A stretch of 64,000 nucleotides of DNA from Cladobotryum mycophilum. Taxonomy: Eukaryota > Ascomycota > Sordariomycetes > Hypocreales > Hypocreaceae. Positions 11,338-24,500 of the stretch are shown here, in pieces. The stretch lies in NCBI GenBank assembly GCA_036429605.1, contig CM071591.1, positions 4,898,001-4,962,000 of the forward strand. Direction: 5' to 3'. The notes under the pieces are model-generated. The model searched no databases, was not told the DNA's origin, and saw only the letters and a program-made list of their open reading frames with translations. The position numbers and the translations under genes were made by a program. The number at the start of each line of letters is the position of its first letter. The stretch's first letter is position 1.

Positions 11338-13945
11338 ATGGGTGATGATTCTAGCCAGAGTGCAACTTCTAGGCTTCGGTCTCTGGACGAGCTTGCCGCA
11401 TCCCATGCTGGAATATTTGACGCAGTCGACAGCCTGAGGGATGCAGGCCTAGAGCAGGAGCTCATCCCGAAACTGGTCGTCATCGGTGACCAAAAGAGCG
11501 GCAAGAGCTCTGTCCTAGAGGCCATTTCACAAATTCCATTCCCCGTTCATGATGATCTCTGCACGCGATTTCCTACTGAACTGGTTCTGCGCAAGTCGGA
11601 CGATGAAGGGATCACGCTATCCATCAGCGTCGCTGCCGCTAGGTCCGGCAGAAGTGCATTGAGTGATAAAAGGGGGATTTTTTCTCCAAAGATTGCCATC
11701 GATGATGAAACCGGATTAGCCAAAGCCCTCCGTGAGGCATCAGACCTGATTCTTGGCAAGACATCCGACGCCACGGAGGAGAAGCGTTTCAGCAAAGACA
11801 TACTCAGAATTGTCATCTCGGGTCCACGGAGGTATCCCCTCACTCTCGTGGACCTACCGGGTCTCTTTAGGTCCGAGACGGGCGATCAATCTTCAGAAGA
11901 CAGGGCGTTTGTTGAAGGGATGGTGCGTCAGTACATGGCTGAGCCAAGGAATGCTCTGTTGCTGATTGTCTCCGCCGGGACGCCGTATACCAACCTCTTG
12001 GCGCCTGATGAGATTAGGAAATCTACTTCCGACTCCCTAGGTAATAGGGTCCTTGGCATCATTACAAGAGTCGACAATCCAAACTCGACGAGGGACGTGC
12101 TGCGTCACTTTGAGGACCAGGATCCGTGGAAGCCATTCTACGGCTGGCACTGCTTGAGGAATAGAACGCAAAAGGAGAGGGCCGAAAATGCCAACAGGGA
12201 CGAGATGGAGGCAATTTACTTTAGAGACCAGTGGAAGACTATCGGCAAGGATTGCAAGGGCATCAACACCTTGATGCCAAGGCTCACCAGGCTTCTTGCC
12301 CACCAAATCGGTACTCATCTCACAAAGTTGATGGCCGACGGGAGAAGAGAAATTGTCGCCATCGAACATCAGCTAAGTCGGCTGCAGAGGCCACGGCTGA
12401 CCCCAATGTCCCAGCTCGCTTACTTGTCCGAGATGGCCACGCAGTTTGTGCACCTGGCCTGCAATGCAATCAATGGACACTACGGGAGCGACATGCCCTC
12501 TTGGATAAGAGGTTTCTTCAACAAGATCGAAGAATCCGATCAGAAGCTTCAAGACATGAGACTGCAGGCGGTCGTGAGAGCCATGACGCAGATTTTCAAC
12601 GCCGTCATGATTTTAAAGGGAAAGACTACCAAGGTCTTGGAGAACGGACAGCCGGAAAGGCCGACTAGTCCTTCATCAAGATCAAGCGAGGATGAGGGCG
12701 AGGATGAGGGCGAGGGCGAGGATGAGGATGAGGATGAGGGTGAGGGTGAGGGTCAGACCGATGACGTGAAGGCGGAACAGACGTTTCAGGATGCTAAGAG
12801 CGTCGCTGATGATGAGACCCCTTATCAACAGCGACTGAATCCCATGGAACGGCATTTAAAAGCCCAAATGAAGAGTGCCGGAAAGATTCTACGCGAGAGC
12901 GTGCTCTTTCGGTACGAGTCTTTCCCAGCTCCCATTACGAAAAGCTTCAGACTCTTCGAGGCTGAAGTGACAGACATGGCTACACAGTTCAGGGGCACGG
13001 AAGGCCACCGCGAGGTCAATCCCGAATTGCTCTCCCAGCTTTTCCGGAGAGAGACGTCGCGGTGGAGAGAGATCTCGGTGGCACATTTGCATCTTGTGTG
13101 GGAGGCCGTGGAGCGATTCGTCGATCTGGCCTTGGAGCACTGCGTCGACCCTATCATCTTGCCAGATCTCCGAAGACTCATCATCGACAAGCGACTCGAA
13201 ATGCTGCGCTGCAGTGTTGAAGAAAAACTAGAAGAGCTGCTCGACTGCCACGACGGCATCAACCCTGCCTTTCACGACGTCTTGAAGTCGTTCGAATCAG
13301 AGTCTCGGCTATCACCGCAGAGAGCCTCGCTCACCACCGCCGACACGGTGAACGCTCTTGTTGACGCGGCGAGTCATGGCATCCCGGCAGGCAGCATGGA
13401 TGAGTTACGGGATGTTGTTCTGGCGAATGTTTCCAAGGGGCTTGGGGGTTCAAAGCTCACAGAGTTGATTTCCGATAAAATCGACCAGATGCTCTTCAGG
13501 AACAGTACCGTGGAAAGTGTGCAAGAGGAACTCGAACATTACTACCGGAGAGATCGCGAGAGAATTGCTGTGCGTCGCGCTACCGATACACTGGACGATT
13601 ATTACCATGTAAGTACCCATCTTGTCTGTTTCGAGATATATATCCCATGGATGCATGGATGCATCCATCTAGCTCTAACACAACAATAATACACCTATGC
13701 AGGTTTCCCTAAAGGCGTTTTCGGGCTACGTCAGCGCGCTCGTCATTCAAAACGGCTTACTGAAGAAAGTTCCGTTCGAGATCTTTACCAGCCACATAGT
13801 TGCGCAGCAGGACGGCGAGACTATTGCCAAGATTGCGGGCGAGAAGCAGGATGATGCGCAGATTCGTGCTGACTGCGAGGCTAGGATGAGGATTTTGAAG
13901 AAGGCTCTGGATGTCTTTGAAGAGTATAGGAGGAATCTGGGCTGA
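11338..13945 (+). CDS. Dynamin-like large GTPase (Mx/dynamin superfamily), 837 aa
   Basis: Exons 11338..13608 and 13703..13945; intron donor GTAAGT at 13609, acceptor GCAG ending at 13702. The open frame extends to a GTG at 11332, but the first ATG (GCCATGG, Kozak-like) is at 11338. The GTPase domain shows the P-loop GDQKSGKSS (residues about 50-58), the switch-I Thr context CTRFPTEL, G3 DLPG (about 172-175) and G4 TRVD (about 243-246). These are the dynamin-family forms. A Glu/Asp/Gly run at about 450-472 interrupts the middle/stalk region. The C-terminal exon (FSGYVSALVIQNGLLKKVP ... VFEEYRRNLG) matches a GTPase effector domain. No PH domain or transmembrane segment is seen, as in the fungal Mx-like group. 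These proteins oligomerise on membranes; the specific role here is unknown. Confidence 0.9.
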
Positions 13946-14195
13946 TTTAGGAGATGGTGGGTGAAATTCATTGGCGACATGCCTACCGATGACTACAGTT
14001 CTCGTCTACAAAACTTCAATGCGTTTGAGATGATCCTACAATCATCACCTAAAGTGGTCTCAAAATTCAGAATCAATATCGCTACATTGTATTGTTGCAC
14101 TTCCAACTTTCGACCCTCTCTTACATGTGTGATTCTGGATAATACATAAGCCGGGGAAGACACGAATGCGTTATCAATTGTCTAACGCCAATTAA

Positions 14196-15425
14196 CTAGC
14201 TAGCAGTGTAAGCATCGTAAGTCCTCGGCTGTCCATTTCCCCATAGCGGCGACGATGGAGTAATTTGCATAATTCTCTCCTTGGCGGCATCAATCTCATC
14301 TTGACTCACGTCCTTGCCCTCTCTGCGCTCCCACAAGGCATTGATGATCCATAGATCATCGCCAAGCTCGGGCCAATCACTCACCCTGCTCCAAGATGGT
14401 TTCGGCTTGGTCGAGCTGACTTTGCGCTCATACTTGTCGCGAAAAATATGAAAACGAGAGATGGCATCCCAGGGGTCCCAACGCCATCGATTTTGCAGGG
14501 TGGCGAGTATGGGGAATGGACAGTCGGCGGCCGGGTCGTGTTCGGCTCTTTCATCTAATAGGAATGTGGTGAGATGGTCAAATTGCTCTGCCGTAGGAGG
14601 GTAAATTGTTACAACACCTCTTTTTACGCGACATCCATGAATGTATACATCCCGGCACTACAGTGCAAAACGCCGTTAGCTTCATGTTCTCCCCACGCAG
14701 CAGGCAGGGGAAGACATACTTCGGTCTCCGATTCTCCTCTATCAAAGACAAAGACTCCGCCAAATATTCTCGCCTCGGCCCAGTATCCCACGGCATCCGC
14801 CAGTCCGTTGGGATATTGTTCAATTGCGACGTACGGCCCGTGGGAGAAGGCCGTGATAGCTCGATACGAATCCCACTTTGTCATGTCACGCGGCTCGTCT
14901 CTCCATGTTTCGTATTCCTCTTGTTTGTGGATGGCTTCATCGAGCTGGTAGAGATGGACCGCTATTTGATGACAGGACACGGCAAGAAGCTCGATAAGGC
15001 GGAGATGAAAACTCCTGGAGCCGAGTGCCGTCCCTTGAAAGGCGAGAAGTAGCTAACGATGGCGGACACATCTTTTTTTAGCCTTCGAAACCGTGACGGC
15101 ACAATACAAAGAAAACGAGGTCAGTAGCTCTACTCACGGGAATGGAGAATCTCAGTGATGTTATGTCAAATCCCGAGCGGAACTCGCAGGCCTTCTCACG
15201 GACCCCAGGACAGAGCTGTGTGTGACTGAGAGATGGATGTCCCTGGAGAGGATAGGAGAATTCACGATAAGATTGTTCCGTTGGCAGTCCATCTAGAATC
15301 TCCGCGTATGTGTGCTCAGCAATTTCCGTCTGCAGAATCCGCATCAAGGCCCTTTCAAAGGGTTGACGATGGTCTGAATCAATAATGTTGATGCTAGCCA
15401 CATCGGCTGATTGCTGTGAAGGCAT
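14196..15425 (-). CDS. Uncharacterised fungal protein, 360 aa
   Basis: Three exons with in-phase junctions: 15138..15425, 14720..15052 and 14196..14657. Introns start GTGAGT (15137) and GTATGT (14719) and end GTTAG and TGTAG. The protein starts MPSQQSADVASINIIDSDHR. It contains a helical segment LRLIELLAVSCHQIAVHLYQ, a compact aromatic/acidic block (DEPRDMTKWDSYRAITAF, GYWAEARIFGGVFVFDRGE) and a C-terminal part rich in Trp (NRWRWDPWDAISRFHIFRD, WIINALWERREG). The periodic Trp/Arg content and intact splicing support a real gene. I do not recognise a family and see no signal peptide or membrane segment. Confidence 0.7.
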
Positions 15426-16369
15426 GATTAAGAGAGACGAGCATAGGTGGCCCAGAAATGCCGCTCAATAGTAAAATCTGGCTCTAATATTTTTTTTAAA
15501 AAAATTCAGTCTTGGGACTTGAGCTTCGATTTCTGTGATAGTAGGTAGTTTGGTGTGTTGGTTGTTAAATCTGAGTGAATCATAAAGGTCATTCCAATGT
15601 GGCGAGTTATGAGTGCTGGCCGGGTCAAGTCATCTCACGTGATGGATACGCGCCTCCTCTATGGTGGCACTGCACTGCCTCATGTACCTGTTGGTCGGCA
15701 CAGTAGACTCCTCATCTACGACGCACCGTGCGCCTCACTTCCAAGTTCCACGGTGGTATTCAGCACGTTCTGTTGTTGGTTCTAACCGCTGGAATGGATC
15801 TGTGAATGATGCCGCGCACCTATTTTTATCATCATGGATGTCCAGTCGCCGAGTGAGTTGTTTCAATTACCGCCGTAATTACTATGCAATGCATTGGTCC
15901 AACAACCTGGACTGTTCTTCAAGTAGGCGGGCAGGCAGGCAGCACGCCCCCTGCCCCCCTTTTCACTCCAAAACGCATGCTAATGGTACAACAAACGACC
16001 AACACCAAGTAATAAAGCCTTTATTGGCGAATTAAGCGCCATCTTTGGCATCGTGATCTCTGCACGGCTTTCCTTTGTCTTGTCTTGCGCCAGGATGCCT
16101 TTCGATTCGCGACCACTGCAGCCAGCGGTTCGCCTCATGAAACAAGGCCAATGCAAGAGTCCGTTTTCCCCTCTCTTTTTCTCCTCACTATTGATGTCAG
16201 TTCGGAGACGGATATGAAAAGAAACGACTTCCTGTTTCTACATTTATCCGCCCACAGAACAACTATAAGTGAGCACCCTCCCGACGTCAAGCGTCTTGTG
16301 TCTCCCCAGATTCCCTCAACATCCATCACGTCCTTTATGCAAAAAAGAACACTTCTTTCACCATTCATC
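15426..16369. other. Divergent intergenic region
   Basis: Upstream sequence of both flanking genes. Contains a T/A-run near 15490-15505. No other gene seen. An in-frame ATG at 16337 could extend the next gene by 11 residues. Confidence 0.5.
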
Positions 16370-17714
16370 ATGGAAACACCACGAAACTTCACAGTCAATG
16401 GTATTGCTCGCTTGGGTATGAGCATTCAACGTGAAGGGCAGCAGGCTGTCCCACTCCCTGAAAACGGCCTAGAGTTCACTGGAGTAAGTAATCACCCACC
16501 CAACCAAGATATTCATGCATATCCTAGTCCATCACACCCACTGACATATTTCTTTTGCTGTCATTTTCAGTTGGCATTCGCTGTTCATGTCGGCCTCGCG
16601 GTCCTAGAAAAGCCTCAAGGTCGCGCAACTCTGTGCAACTTGGGCTTGACTGTCGCTCAGGAATGGAATCGTGTCGGGGCATTCCGGTTTGCTGGAGATT
16701 TGAGTCGAATGGCAGAATACGTTAATGAGTATCTTCGCGCTGTCCGGAACGATTTTCCTCATGTCGTCCTGAGAGACATTGGTGGTCCTGATGTCATCGC
16801 CGAGGCTAAACGTCTACCTGTCAGCTTCTGGGACGGCAATCTATTTGCATACAGCCCAAAGATGTGTAGTGGAATATGCTTCAATCACTCGGTAAGCAGT
16901 TATAGAGGCTAGAGTGCCCATCTGATGAGCAGGAAGGAGTTTGAGAACTGATGAACCACATATAGAAAGTCACCGAAATGGCGAATGCATCTGCGTTGGG
17001 AGGCAGCAAGAACGCACAGGAGAGGAAAATGTCTGCCCGCTATCGGTCGTATCTCTTCATGTTGGCACTAGCCACTGCCCACGAACTAACTCACCTATTT
17101 ATCGCGTACTTGGCCCAGGGGAGTGATGAGTTCGAGTCCTACACCCCCTACCGTCACCTTTCTCAACTACAGTGGCTTAGTGCAAGAAAACAGTCTCATC
17201 CCGAGAGGCGAGTCTGGACGTTGGCTGGAGAGTTCTTTGTTTGGTGGATCTCTAGAGTTCTACAGGGATACCGCTGATGACGGTGGCCAGGTATGTGGTG
17301 GACGCTTAATCAATCTACGCTCAGATCAGCTGACAGTTTTTGAGGCCGGTATACCATCCATTCTTGATTCACGGGGCCTTGCTAGAAAGATTCACCCCGA
17401 CTGCGCACTTCAGCTTGTCAGAGGAATCCAAGGTAAGTGTGCTATGGCTCAAAAGTCTCATAAAACCGCATACTCACACGAATGCAGATTTCGATACCTT
17501 TCCCTTTACAACCACCGGGAACGCCTTGACCCTTGCTGACAGGCAGTCACGAGGCCTCATAAGTCTTGGCTCTACGCAGGCCGGCAGCTCTCAACCAGGT
17601 TCATTCATGAGAGCCCATCACGATGGGCCTCTGTTCAACGTGTCGGCTGCTGAACTTAGCCGTATCCCTAACGAGCCAGGCTACACTCTCAGGGAATTGG
17701 AGGTTGCGGCCTAG
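16370..17714 (+). CDS. Putative HExxH metalloprotease-like protein, frame interrupted once
   Basis: Exons 16370..16483, 16571..16891, 16966..17432 and 17488..17714, with canonical GTAAG donors and AG acceptors. Start METPRNFTVNGIARLG (an ATG 33 bases upstream is also in frame). Exon 3 contains ATAHELTHLFIAYL, an HExxH zinc-binding signature. About 40 residues later comes GESGRWLESSLFGG, whose Glu could be a third zinc ligand as in gluzincins (inference). Between 17110 and 17146 the frame must shift by one base to pass from AYLAQGSDEF to TPPTVTFLNYSGL. Either one extra base lies in the G4 or C5 run there, or an unusual 67-nt intron (GTACTT...CTACAG) is used. With one base removed the product is 375 aa. 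No signal peptide is seen. Function unknown. Confidence 0.6.
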
Positions 17715-18553
17715 TTGAGTAATCGGTAGAAAAAGGATATGAAGGACGTCATGTACGAATACATTTAAGAAGACTGTCAAAATAACCAATATACATCGAC
17801 AATTACCTTTTAAGAAGCTATGAAGAGTAAATATTTGAAGAATTTAATAATGATTAGAGACGTTGGCCACGGTGAGAGACATGGGGAATGATCGGATATA
17901 TGGGAAACAGCCAGACATGTGGGCAACAAGTAGGCATGTCGGCTACAACCAGACACCCACCACAGAGACATTGTTTACAACCTAAAATATGGGCGACAAC
18001 TGCGTTCCATAAACCGAGCAACTACATACCTGATACTTGATACTTGGGAGGACCACTGTTTCTTTATGTCTTCGTGTGTGCCAATGTTGTCTCTGCCGCC
18101 TAGGTTTGGTATCGAAAATGAACGACTGAATTGGCTGGAGACGGCACTTAATCTCAGCAAAATAGACTAGTTGCAGTGGTGTAATCAGTTCTGAGATGTA
18201 GTTGATGGGGCAAAAGGATGGTGATTGATATGAAATGATACATAAGTTTGTCAGCACGAGATGGACTCGTAAGAATGTAGTAAGCGTGAAGAGAGGAGTC
18301 GTTACTTATGAATTGGAATTACTTCGTATATTTACTCTATTCTTATAAGGTACTGATTCTATGCTAAACAAAGGAAAGAAGATGCATTCTCATCTAGTGA
18401 GAGGAAAGTCAAAAGCCCACCCTAAAAGAATTAAAGAAATAAAGAAAGACATTAGTCATTACCAGCTCCCGTCTGTCGCCGCCTTCCAGTCAACCCCCCT
18501 ACCTGTCTCCAAGTGGGGCAACCCTCAAGAAAATCACCACTATCTGGCGTCAT
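17715..18553. other. Convergent AT-rich intergenic region with short tandem repeats
   Basis: Lies between the metalloprotease-like gene (+) and the PKS 3' end (-). Apart from the 19-bp repeats at 17898-17954 nothing is recognised. Confidence 0.5.
17898..17954. repeat. Three adjacent 19-bp imperfect tandem units
   Basis: Units 17898-17916, 17917-17935 and 17936-17954 follow the consensus ATRTGGGMAACARSNAGRC. A fourth, separated, partial match (ATATGGGCGACAACTGCG) lies just downstream near 17986-18003. The unit is not a multiple of three, so a coding repeat is unlikely. Confidence 0.6.
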
Positions 18554-21500
18554 CTATGCTTCCCTACCCTGAGCAGCGCATACTTGGCCAGCAAACTTGG
18601 CGATAGTTAATGTCGGCCCAAGCAACTGTTGGAACGGTACGTCCATGCGATACTCCTTGAAGGTCCAGTTGCGCAGCTCGGCACCAATCATGGAGTCTAT
18701 GCCATAGGAAGCAATGGAGCCGACCTCGGGGTCAACATCCTCAGGATTGATCATAAGCATGCGCGATAACTTGTCAATAAAGTGCTCATTCACAGCAGAT
18801 ATAGCCTCGGGAAGCGACGCGGCTGCCTTAATGGTAGCCAAAATGCTCTGGCCACCAGCACCACCTGCGGCATCGTCGGCAGAAGAGTGGATGTCGTGTG
18901 CGGTGTGGCTGAAACGAGAATCCTCGAGCCAGAAGCTATCCGTGGCGGCAGCATCGTTAACGGCCTTTTGCAGCTGGGCGGGATCAAGGCCAACGACAAT
19001 GTGGTCAGGCACTCGCTCAAGGGTGCTTGAGATCATAGATGCCTCAAAGGATTGCAGGAGATGCTCCTCATCCACACCGTACATGCCCTTTCGCTTAAGG
19101 GCATCCTCGAGTTCCGCATTCTCAGCAACGACACCTACACCGAGAACCATGGGGAGGACGACAGATGTAGCAGCGTTATTCTTTGATTGGTGAGATCTAG
19201 CCAGGGAGTCGAGATAGGCGTTGGCAGCGGCGTAGTTGCTTTGGCCCGGTGTGCCCAGGATACCCGACACAGAGCTTGTCATGATGAAGAAATCGAGGGG
19301 AGTATTTTCGAGGACAGAGTGAAGGTTCTGGGCACCGAGAACCTTGGGCTGAGTGGATTGCGTCCAAGCATCGAATGTCATTGAGTGGAACAGACCATCC
19401 TAAAACATCTTGTTAGTGACTCTCATCTTTAGTTTTTTATAGAATGATAACTTACTCTCAGAACCATGGCAGCATGAACAACGCCCTTGATGGGATACTT
19501 CGACGAAACACCTCCGACAGCACGAGCAACATCGTCACGCGAAGTAGCATCACCTCGAACGACCTGGACAAAGGCACCGGCGGCTTCAAGGTCCGCGACC
19601 AACTTGGCAGCAGACTTGGAATCGGCACCAGAGCGAGAGAGAAACGCGAAGCGACGGGCACCGGATTCCATCATCCAAGAGGTCAAGCTGCGGCCGAGAC
19701 CACCCAGGCAGCCGACAAGAAGATAGGTGGCATCAGCGCTGAATTGAGGTTTTACTCGGGACGGTATCACCTGGATAGGTTTTTCGGACGCTTGATACTG
19801 GACGACCGACTTGGCAGCACCGAAAGCATCAGAGAAGCTAGAGACTGCCTGATCAAGATCAGCTAGATCAATGGTTTGAGCTTCGCCAGGGACAAAGCTC
19901 AGCCCCTGTTTAGCGTAGCCGACAACAGTAGGGAGCAACCTCGACAGCAGCTGCTGCCGGGATTGATACATCTCGACAAGATCAAAAGGCATGTAGCTAG
20001 CGCTGCGCTGAACAGGAATACCATCGAGAACATTTCGGCTCAGGTTGTGCTTGCGACCGCTGTCGAGGAAGCGACCAAACGAGGCAATGCATCGCCAAGC
20101 TTCATGGGCATCGCCAGAGTCCACGCTTCCGGCGCTGAAGACCACATCGGCTCCGTGGGCATTGGTGAGCTTCTCGAGTTGCTCGGAGATGGGACCGTTG
20201 GATGCCTTGATGATGTGGCTGTTGCCGAGACCAAGCTGCTTCTTTAGGAAGTCAATCTCTTCATCGGTCTTGACTACAGCATAGGGGGTGGCGCCCTTGA
20301 GCTGAGCGACCCTGATGGCAGCGGCGCCAGCAAAGCCCGTGTTGTTCAATACAAGAACATTCTCTCCCACTTGGACTGAGGCAAGGGTCTCGAGGCCATG
20401 AACGGCGGCAGCGTAGGCTGTCAAGGTGCTCACGGCCTTGTCCATATCGTCATGCTGCTCAATTCTGTGCAGCAGAGAGACAGGCACTTGCTGATAGCTG
20501 TCAAATTGACCGTTGCTGAAACCAACAACCGAATCGCCAACTTTAAGGTTCTTGACACCAGCTCCGACTCTCTTCACAATTCCGCCAATCTCATGACTAA
20601 AGGTCGTCGCATAGTCAGAGCCAGTGATGGCTAGTACACCTTCTTTAGTGAGACCGCTGCTCAGGACTAGAACCTCGACGTGGCCGAACCTCACATTGGT
20701 GACTTCCTCGTGCTGCTGGAACACAACCTTACCCTTGATAATCTTGCCAGAAATACGGTTCCCAAGCGTGAAAGCCTTTGGCTCAGCTTTGTCTACAGAG
20801 GTATAAATGCTGTTTAGCTCATTGTTGCGGACAAGACGGCTGATATAAGTCTTGCCGTTAGAGACGCAAAATTCTCTCTCGGGCAGTGCCTCCGCCTTGG
20901 AGGCTTGGAGCTGGGCTATCCTTGCGATGGACTTGACAATCAGGTCAGGCTTAACGTTGTCGGTATCAATGTCAAGGGTGCGGAAGTCGAGCGAGGCTTG
21001 CTCGGAAGTGATGGCACGCGCAAGACCAGAGACCATGGCATATTCAGGTTTCTTGCCTTCGAGAATAGCCCCGGTGCTGACCCAGAGAAGCGAGGAAGCT
21101 TTGGTAATAATGTTCTGAACAGCTGCGAATTCCTCTTCCTTTAGAGTGAATAGAAGGGGACCTTCAAAGTCGGCAAGCATAATTACATGTTCGGCAATGT
21201 CGGCATTGAGAGATGCGTTCAAGCTGGTTAGAGTAATGTCCCATCCCAAGACTTCTAGAGCAGTTCTGACATTTGAGATAGTTGCGCTCTGAGTGTTACG
21301 GTAGACGAGCTGAACAGAGTGCTTTTCGGTTGTACTCTTGCTCTCAGAAGTCTTTGCGACAATAACATTGCTGCTGATGGATGTGGCACCAGCCTTGAGT
21401 AGAGTACGCATTTGAGACGTGAGAGCTCCCTCGGTGTCTGCAATGAGGATATCGTATGATTCCTTTTTCAGGCCCTGGGCGTCTAGGTCTTGCTCTGGAT

Positions 21501-24500
21501 CAATGATAGTGACCTTAGCATTGTGATACTGAGACACGATGGCCTTGGCAGCTTCAGCATCTTCATCCGTGCTTACAATGACAGAGTATGAAGCCTGAGG
21601 GTTCTTGTTTAGAATGGTAGCCGCATTCTTAGTACCGAGCTCGACCGTCTTGAAACCAGGATGCTTGAACAAGGCAAGGTTGACGAGCTCAGTAGTGCTA
21701 AAGCGAGACCTGTTCTCGGGGGTATCAAAATCGAGCTCCCAGGCCATCTCGCCGTAAGGGGCATCCCCAAGAGCACTGTCCGCTTTCTGCGGAACTGCAG
21801 CTTCGTAAGCGGTGGCGCGCACGTTTATAAGTTCCATGATCATTTCGCCATTCTCGGCGATCATTTGGACGTTACCCTCAGAGGTTCGGATACCGCGGCG
21901 ATGAACGATGCCGTATACCTTGGCCTTTTGAGCCTGAAGCTGCTCTGCGGTAGGAGGCCAGATGGCTACTTCATCGACTTGCACGGGGACGACACCACAG
22001 TCCATTGCATTGGTACGGCCTGCGTAGATGGCCGCAATGCAAAGTTGAAGGGTCGAATCCATAGAAGCTGGATGCAGGACGTATCGCGACTCGCCCAAGT
22101 CCTCATCCACAACTTGCTTGATGTTGGTAGTACAGGCAGCTTGGTATTGCTTCCCATCGAAGCGAATATCGTCTATATCTTGAAAGGTCGGGCCATAGTC
22201 GAAGCCGACCTCGCGCAGCGCCTGATTCCACGCTTTACCAGTTGCACGCTGGGGGAATTCAGGAATCGCGTGGGGAGCCTTTCCTCGAGGGCGGGTGTTG
22301 ATGCTGATGCTTCCGGACATGTGATCCTTCTTGATCCTCTCGCTATCAACGGAGGAGACACTCCAATCCCACCATCCGTTACCGTATACGGATGGCCGCA
22401 TGTTAAGCAGAACCTCGATGCCATCATCGTCATCAGGTGTCACTAGTGCGGTTTTGATGGAGACATCACGCAGGACATAGCTCTCAACCTTGACTGGCGA
22501 TGCGCTAATCTCATTCATTTGTTGGATGGCTTCAATGGCCATGGCAAAGTATGCCGTAGCTGGAAAAACCGACTCGCCGCCAAGATGGTGATGTCTCAGC
22601 CAAGGCAGATCTCGAATGCGGAGGACATTACGCCATGTAGGCTCAGCCAGAGAGTTTCCAATGATGAGCTGTCCGAGCACGTCGTGGCGAGGATACTTGG
22701 GTTGACGCTGCTCGAGACTGCTCCGGCTCTCGGCCCAAAAGGGACGGGTGTAGTTCCACTGGTAGGGAGGGAGATCAACGATGGTGCTGCCTTTGACGGG
22801 CTTGCCATTTGTTAAGATGTCTTCAAAATAGGCACCAGTGATATTTTCCATGTCAAGAGGGTAGCTACGGAGGAAGAGCTCTCCAGCGACCTTGAGGAGC
22901 TGCTCGGCACAATCCTTGGCTCTCAACAAAGTAGGAATGTATTCAATCTTCTCGGCCTTGAGGGCAGCTTTTATCTGCTTGATAGGGCCAGCCATGGCAG
23001 AATGGGGACCAATTTCGATGAACAAATCAACATCCGAGAACTCTTCGGCTGTCAGAATGGTCTGGATAGCTTGATTGAAAAGGACTGGGCTGCGCAAGTT
23101 CTTGCTCCAGTAGGTCTCATCAATCATGGCATCTTCAGGGAGAACGGAGTTGTAGACCGAGGAGACCATCTTGGCTGTGGTGTTGATAGTCTGGCTGCCT
23201 CTGGTTTGTGCCTTGGTTGCACGGACAAGTTGCTTGTACTTCTCAGCAACAGGCGCCATGTGATGAGAGTGGTAAGCCTTGCCGTTCGTCTTGACCGGGC
23301 GAGCAAAGATCTTGTCACTATCAAGCTTCACTCTGACGGCCTCGATAGCATCTTGGTCTCCGGAAAGAGTCACGAGAGCAGGCGAGTTGTCGCAAGCAAT
23401 AACAACCTTGCCCTCAAAATCAGCGAGGTAGGGCTCAACAGCCTCAGCACTGAGACCAACGGCCATCATGGCGCCCCCAGTGTTGACCTCCTTGGCAACC
23501 TTGCCACGATAGTATGCAGCGACAATGGCCTCCTCGGCAGAGACCAGACCTGCAGCATAGGCAGCGGCCATCTCACCAGAGGAGTGACCGACCGTGACGG
23601 TAGGCTGAATGCCCCAAGAAGCAAGGAGATCCACAATAGCAATCTGAACAGCAGTGCACAGCGGTTGAGAAAACTCGGCTTCGTTGATGGGGGAAGATTC
23701 GGCATGCTCCGAGAGGACGTCCTCAATCGACCACTCGGGGCCGTCTGAAAGATCCTCGAGGACCAAGTCGAGGGCCCGAATGGTGCGAAGGAAATTGGGG
23801 CAGTAAGCCATCAACTCGGCACCCATTCTAGGCCACTGAGCTCCCTGGCCAGTGAAGACGAAGCCCACGGAGCGGATGCTCTTCTTGTCAGCAAAAGTGA
23901 AGCTTTCAGCAACATTATGGAATGAGTTGCTGAGAGTGCTGTAGCTAGCAACCGTGAAGCCCTTGCTCATCAGGGTGCTGCGACGGTTACCAAGGGTGTA
24001 TGAGAGGTTGAGCAAATTATACTTGGCAGCAACTTTACCATGGGCATCAATGTTGCGGCGCAAAGTAGCTCTGTCATGAGCAGAGAATGGCAGAAGGAAT
24101 GGACGGTTGCGCTCAAGGGCACGGCGGCGGCCAGTGAATTTGCGTTGTTGGGTCCATTCGTCGGTGTAGGTGTAAGCTGGAGCGTTGCGGGTCAGGGACT
24201 CGGTACCCTCGACGATGAGGTGTGCGTTTGTGCCGCCATAGCCAAAGCTGTTGATGGAGACACGGCGGACGGGGAGATGGCGAGGGAAAGGGGTCGCATC
24301 ATTAGGAACCCTGACCTTCCACTCGTCCCACTTGATAGCAGGGCTGGGGTTGGTGACTCCACGAGTGGCAGGAATGATGCCACGCTCTACAATCATGATG
24401 GCCTTGATCAAGGCAGACAGACCACTAGCAGCTTCAGAATGACCAATGCTGGTTTTTACAGCACCGATCAACAAGGGCAGCTCGCCGGGCTTGCGGTCCC

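Noticed and set aside
17280..17326. A 46-nt intron (GTATGT...CTGACAG) in the HELTH gene
   Set aside because: Splicing it moves the frame away from the well-formed downstream sequence that joins correctly to the last exon.
21661..22446. 261-aa plus-strand frame inside the PKS gene
   Set aside because: Antisense to well-conserved PKS sequence; shadow frame.
23002..23748. 248-aa plus-strand frame opposite the PKS acyltransferase domain
   Set aside because: Antisense shadow of the AT domain.
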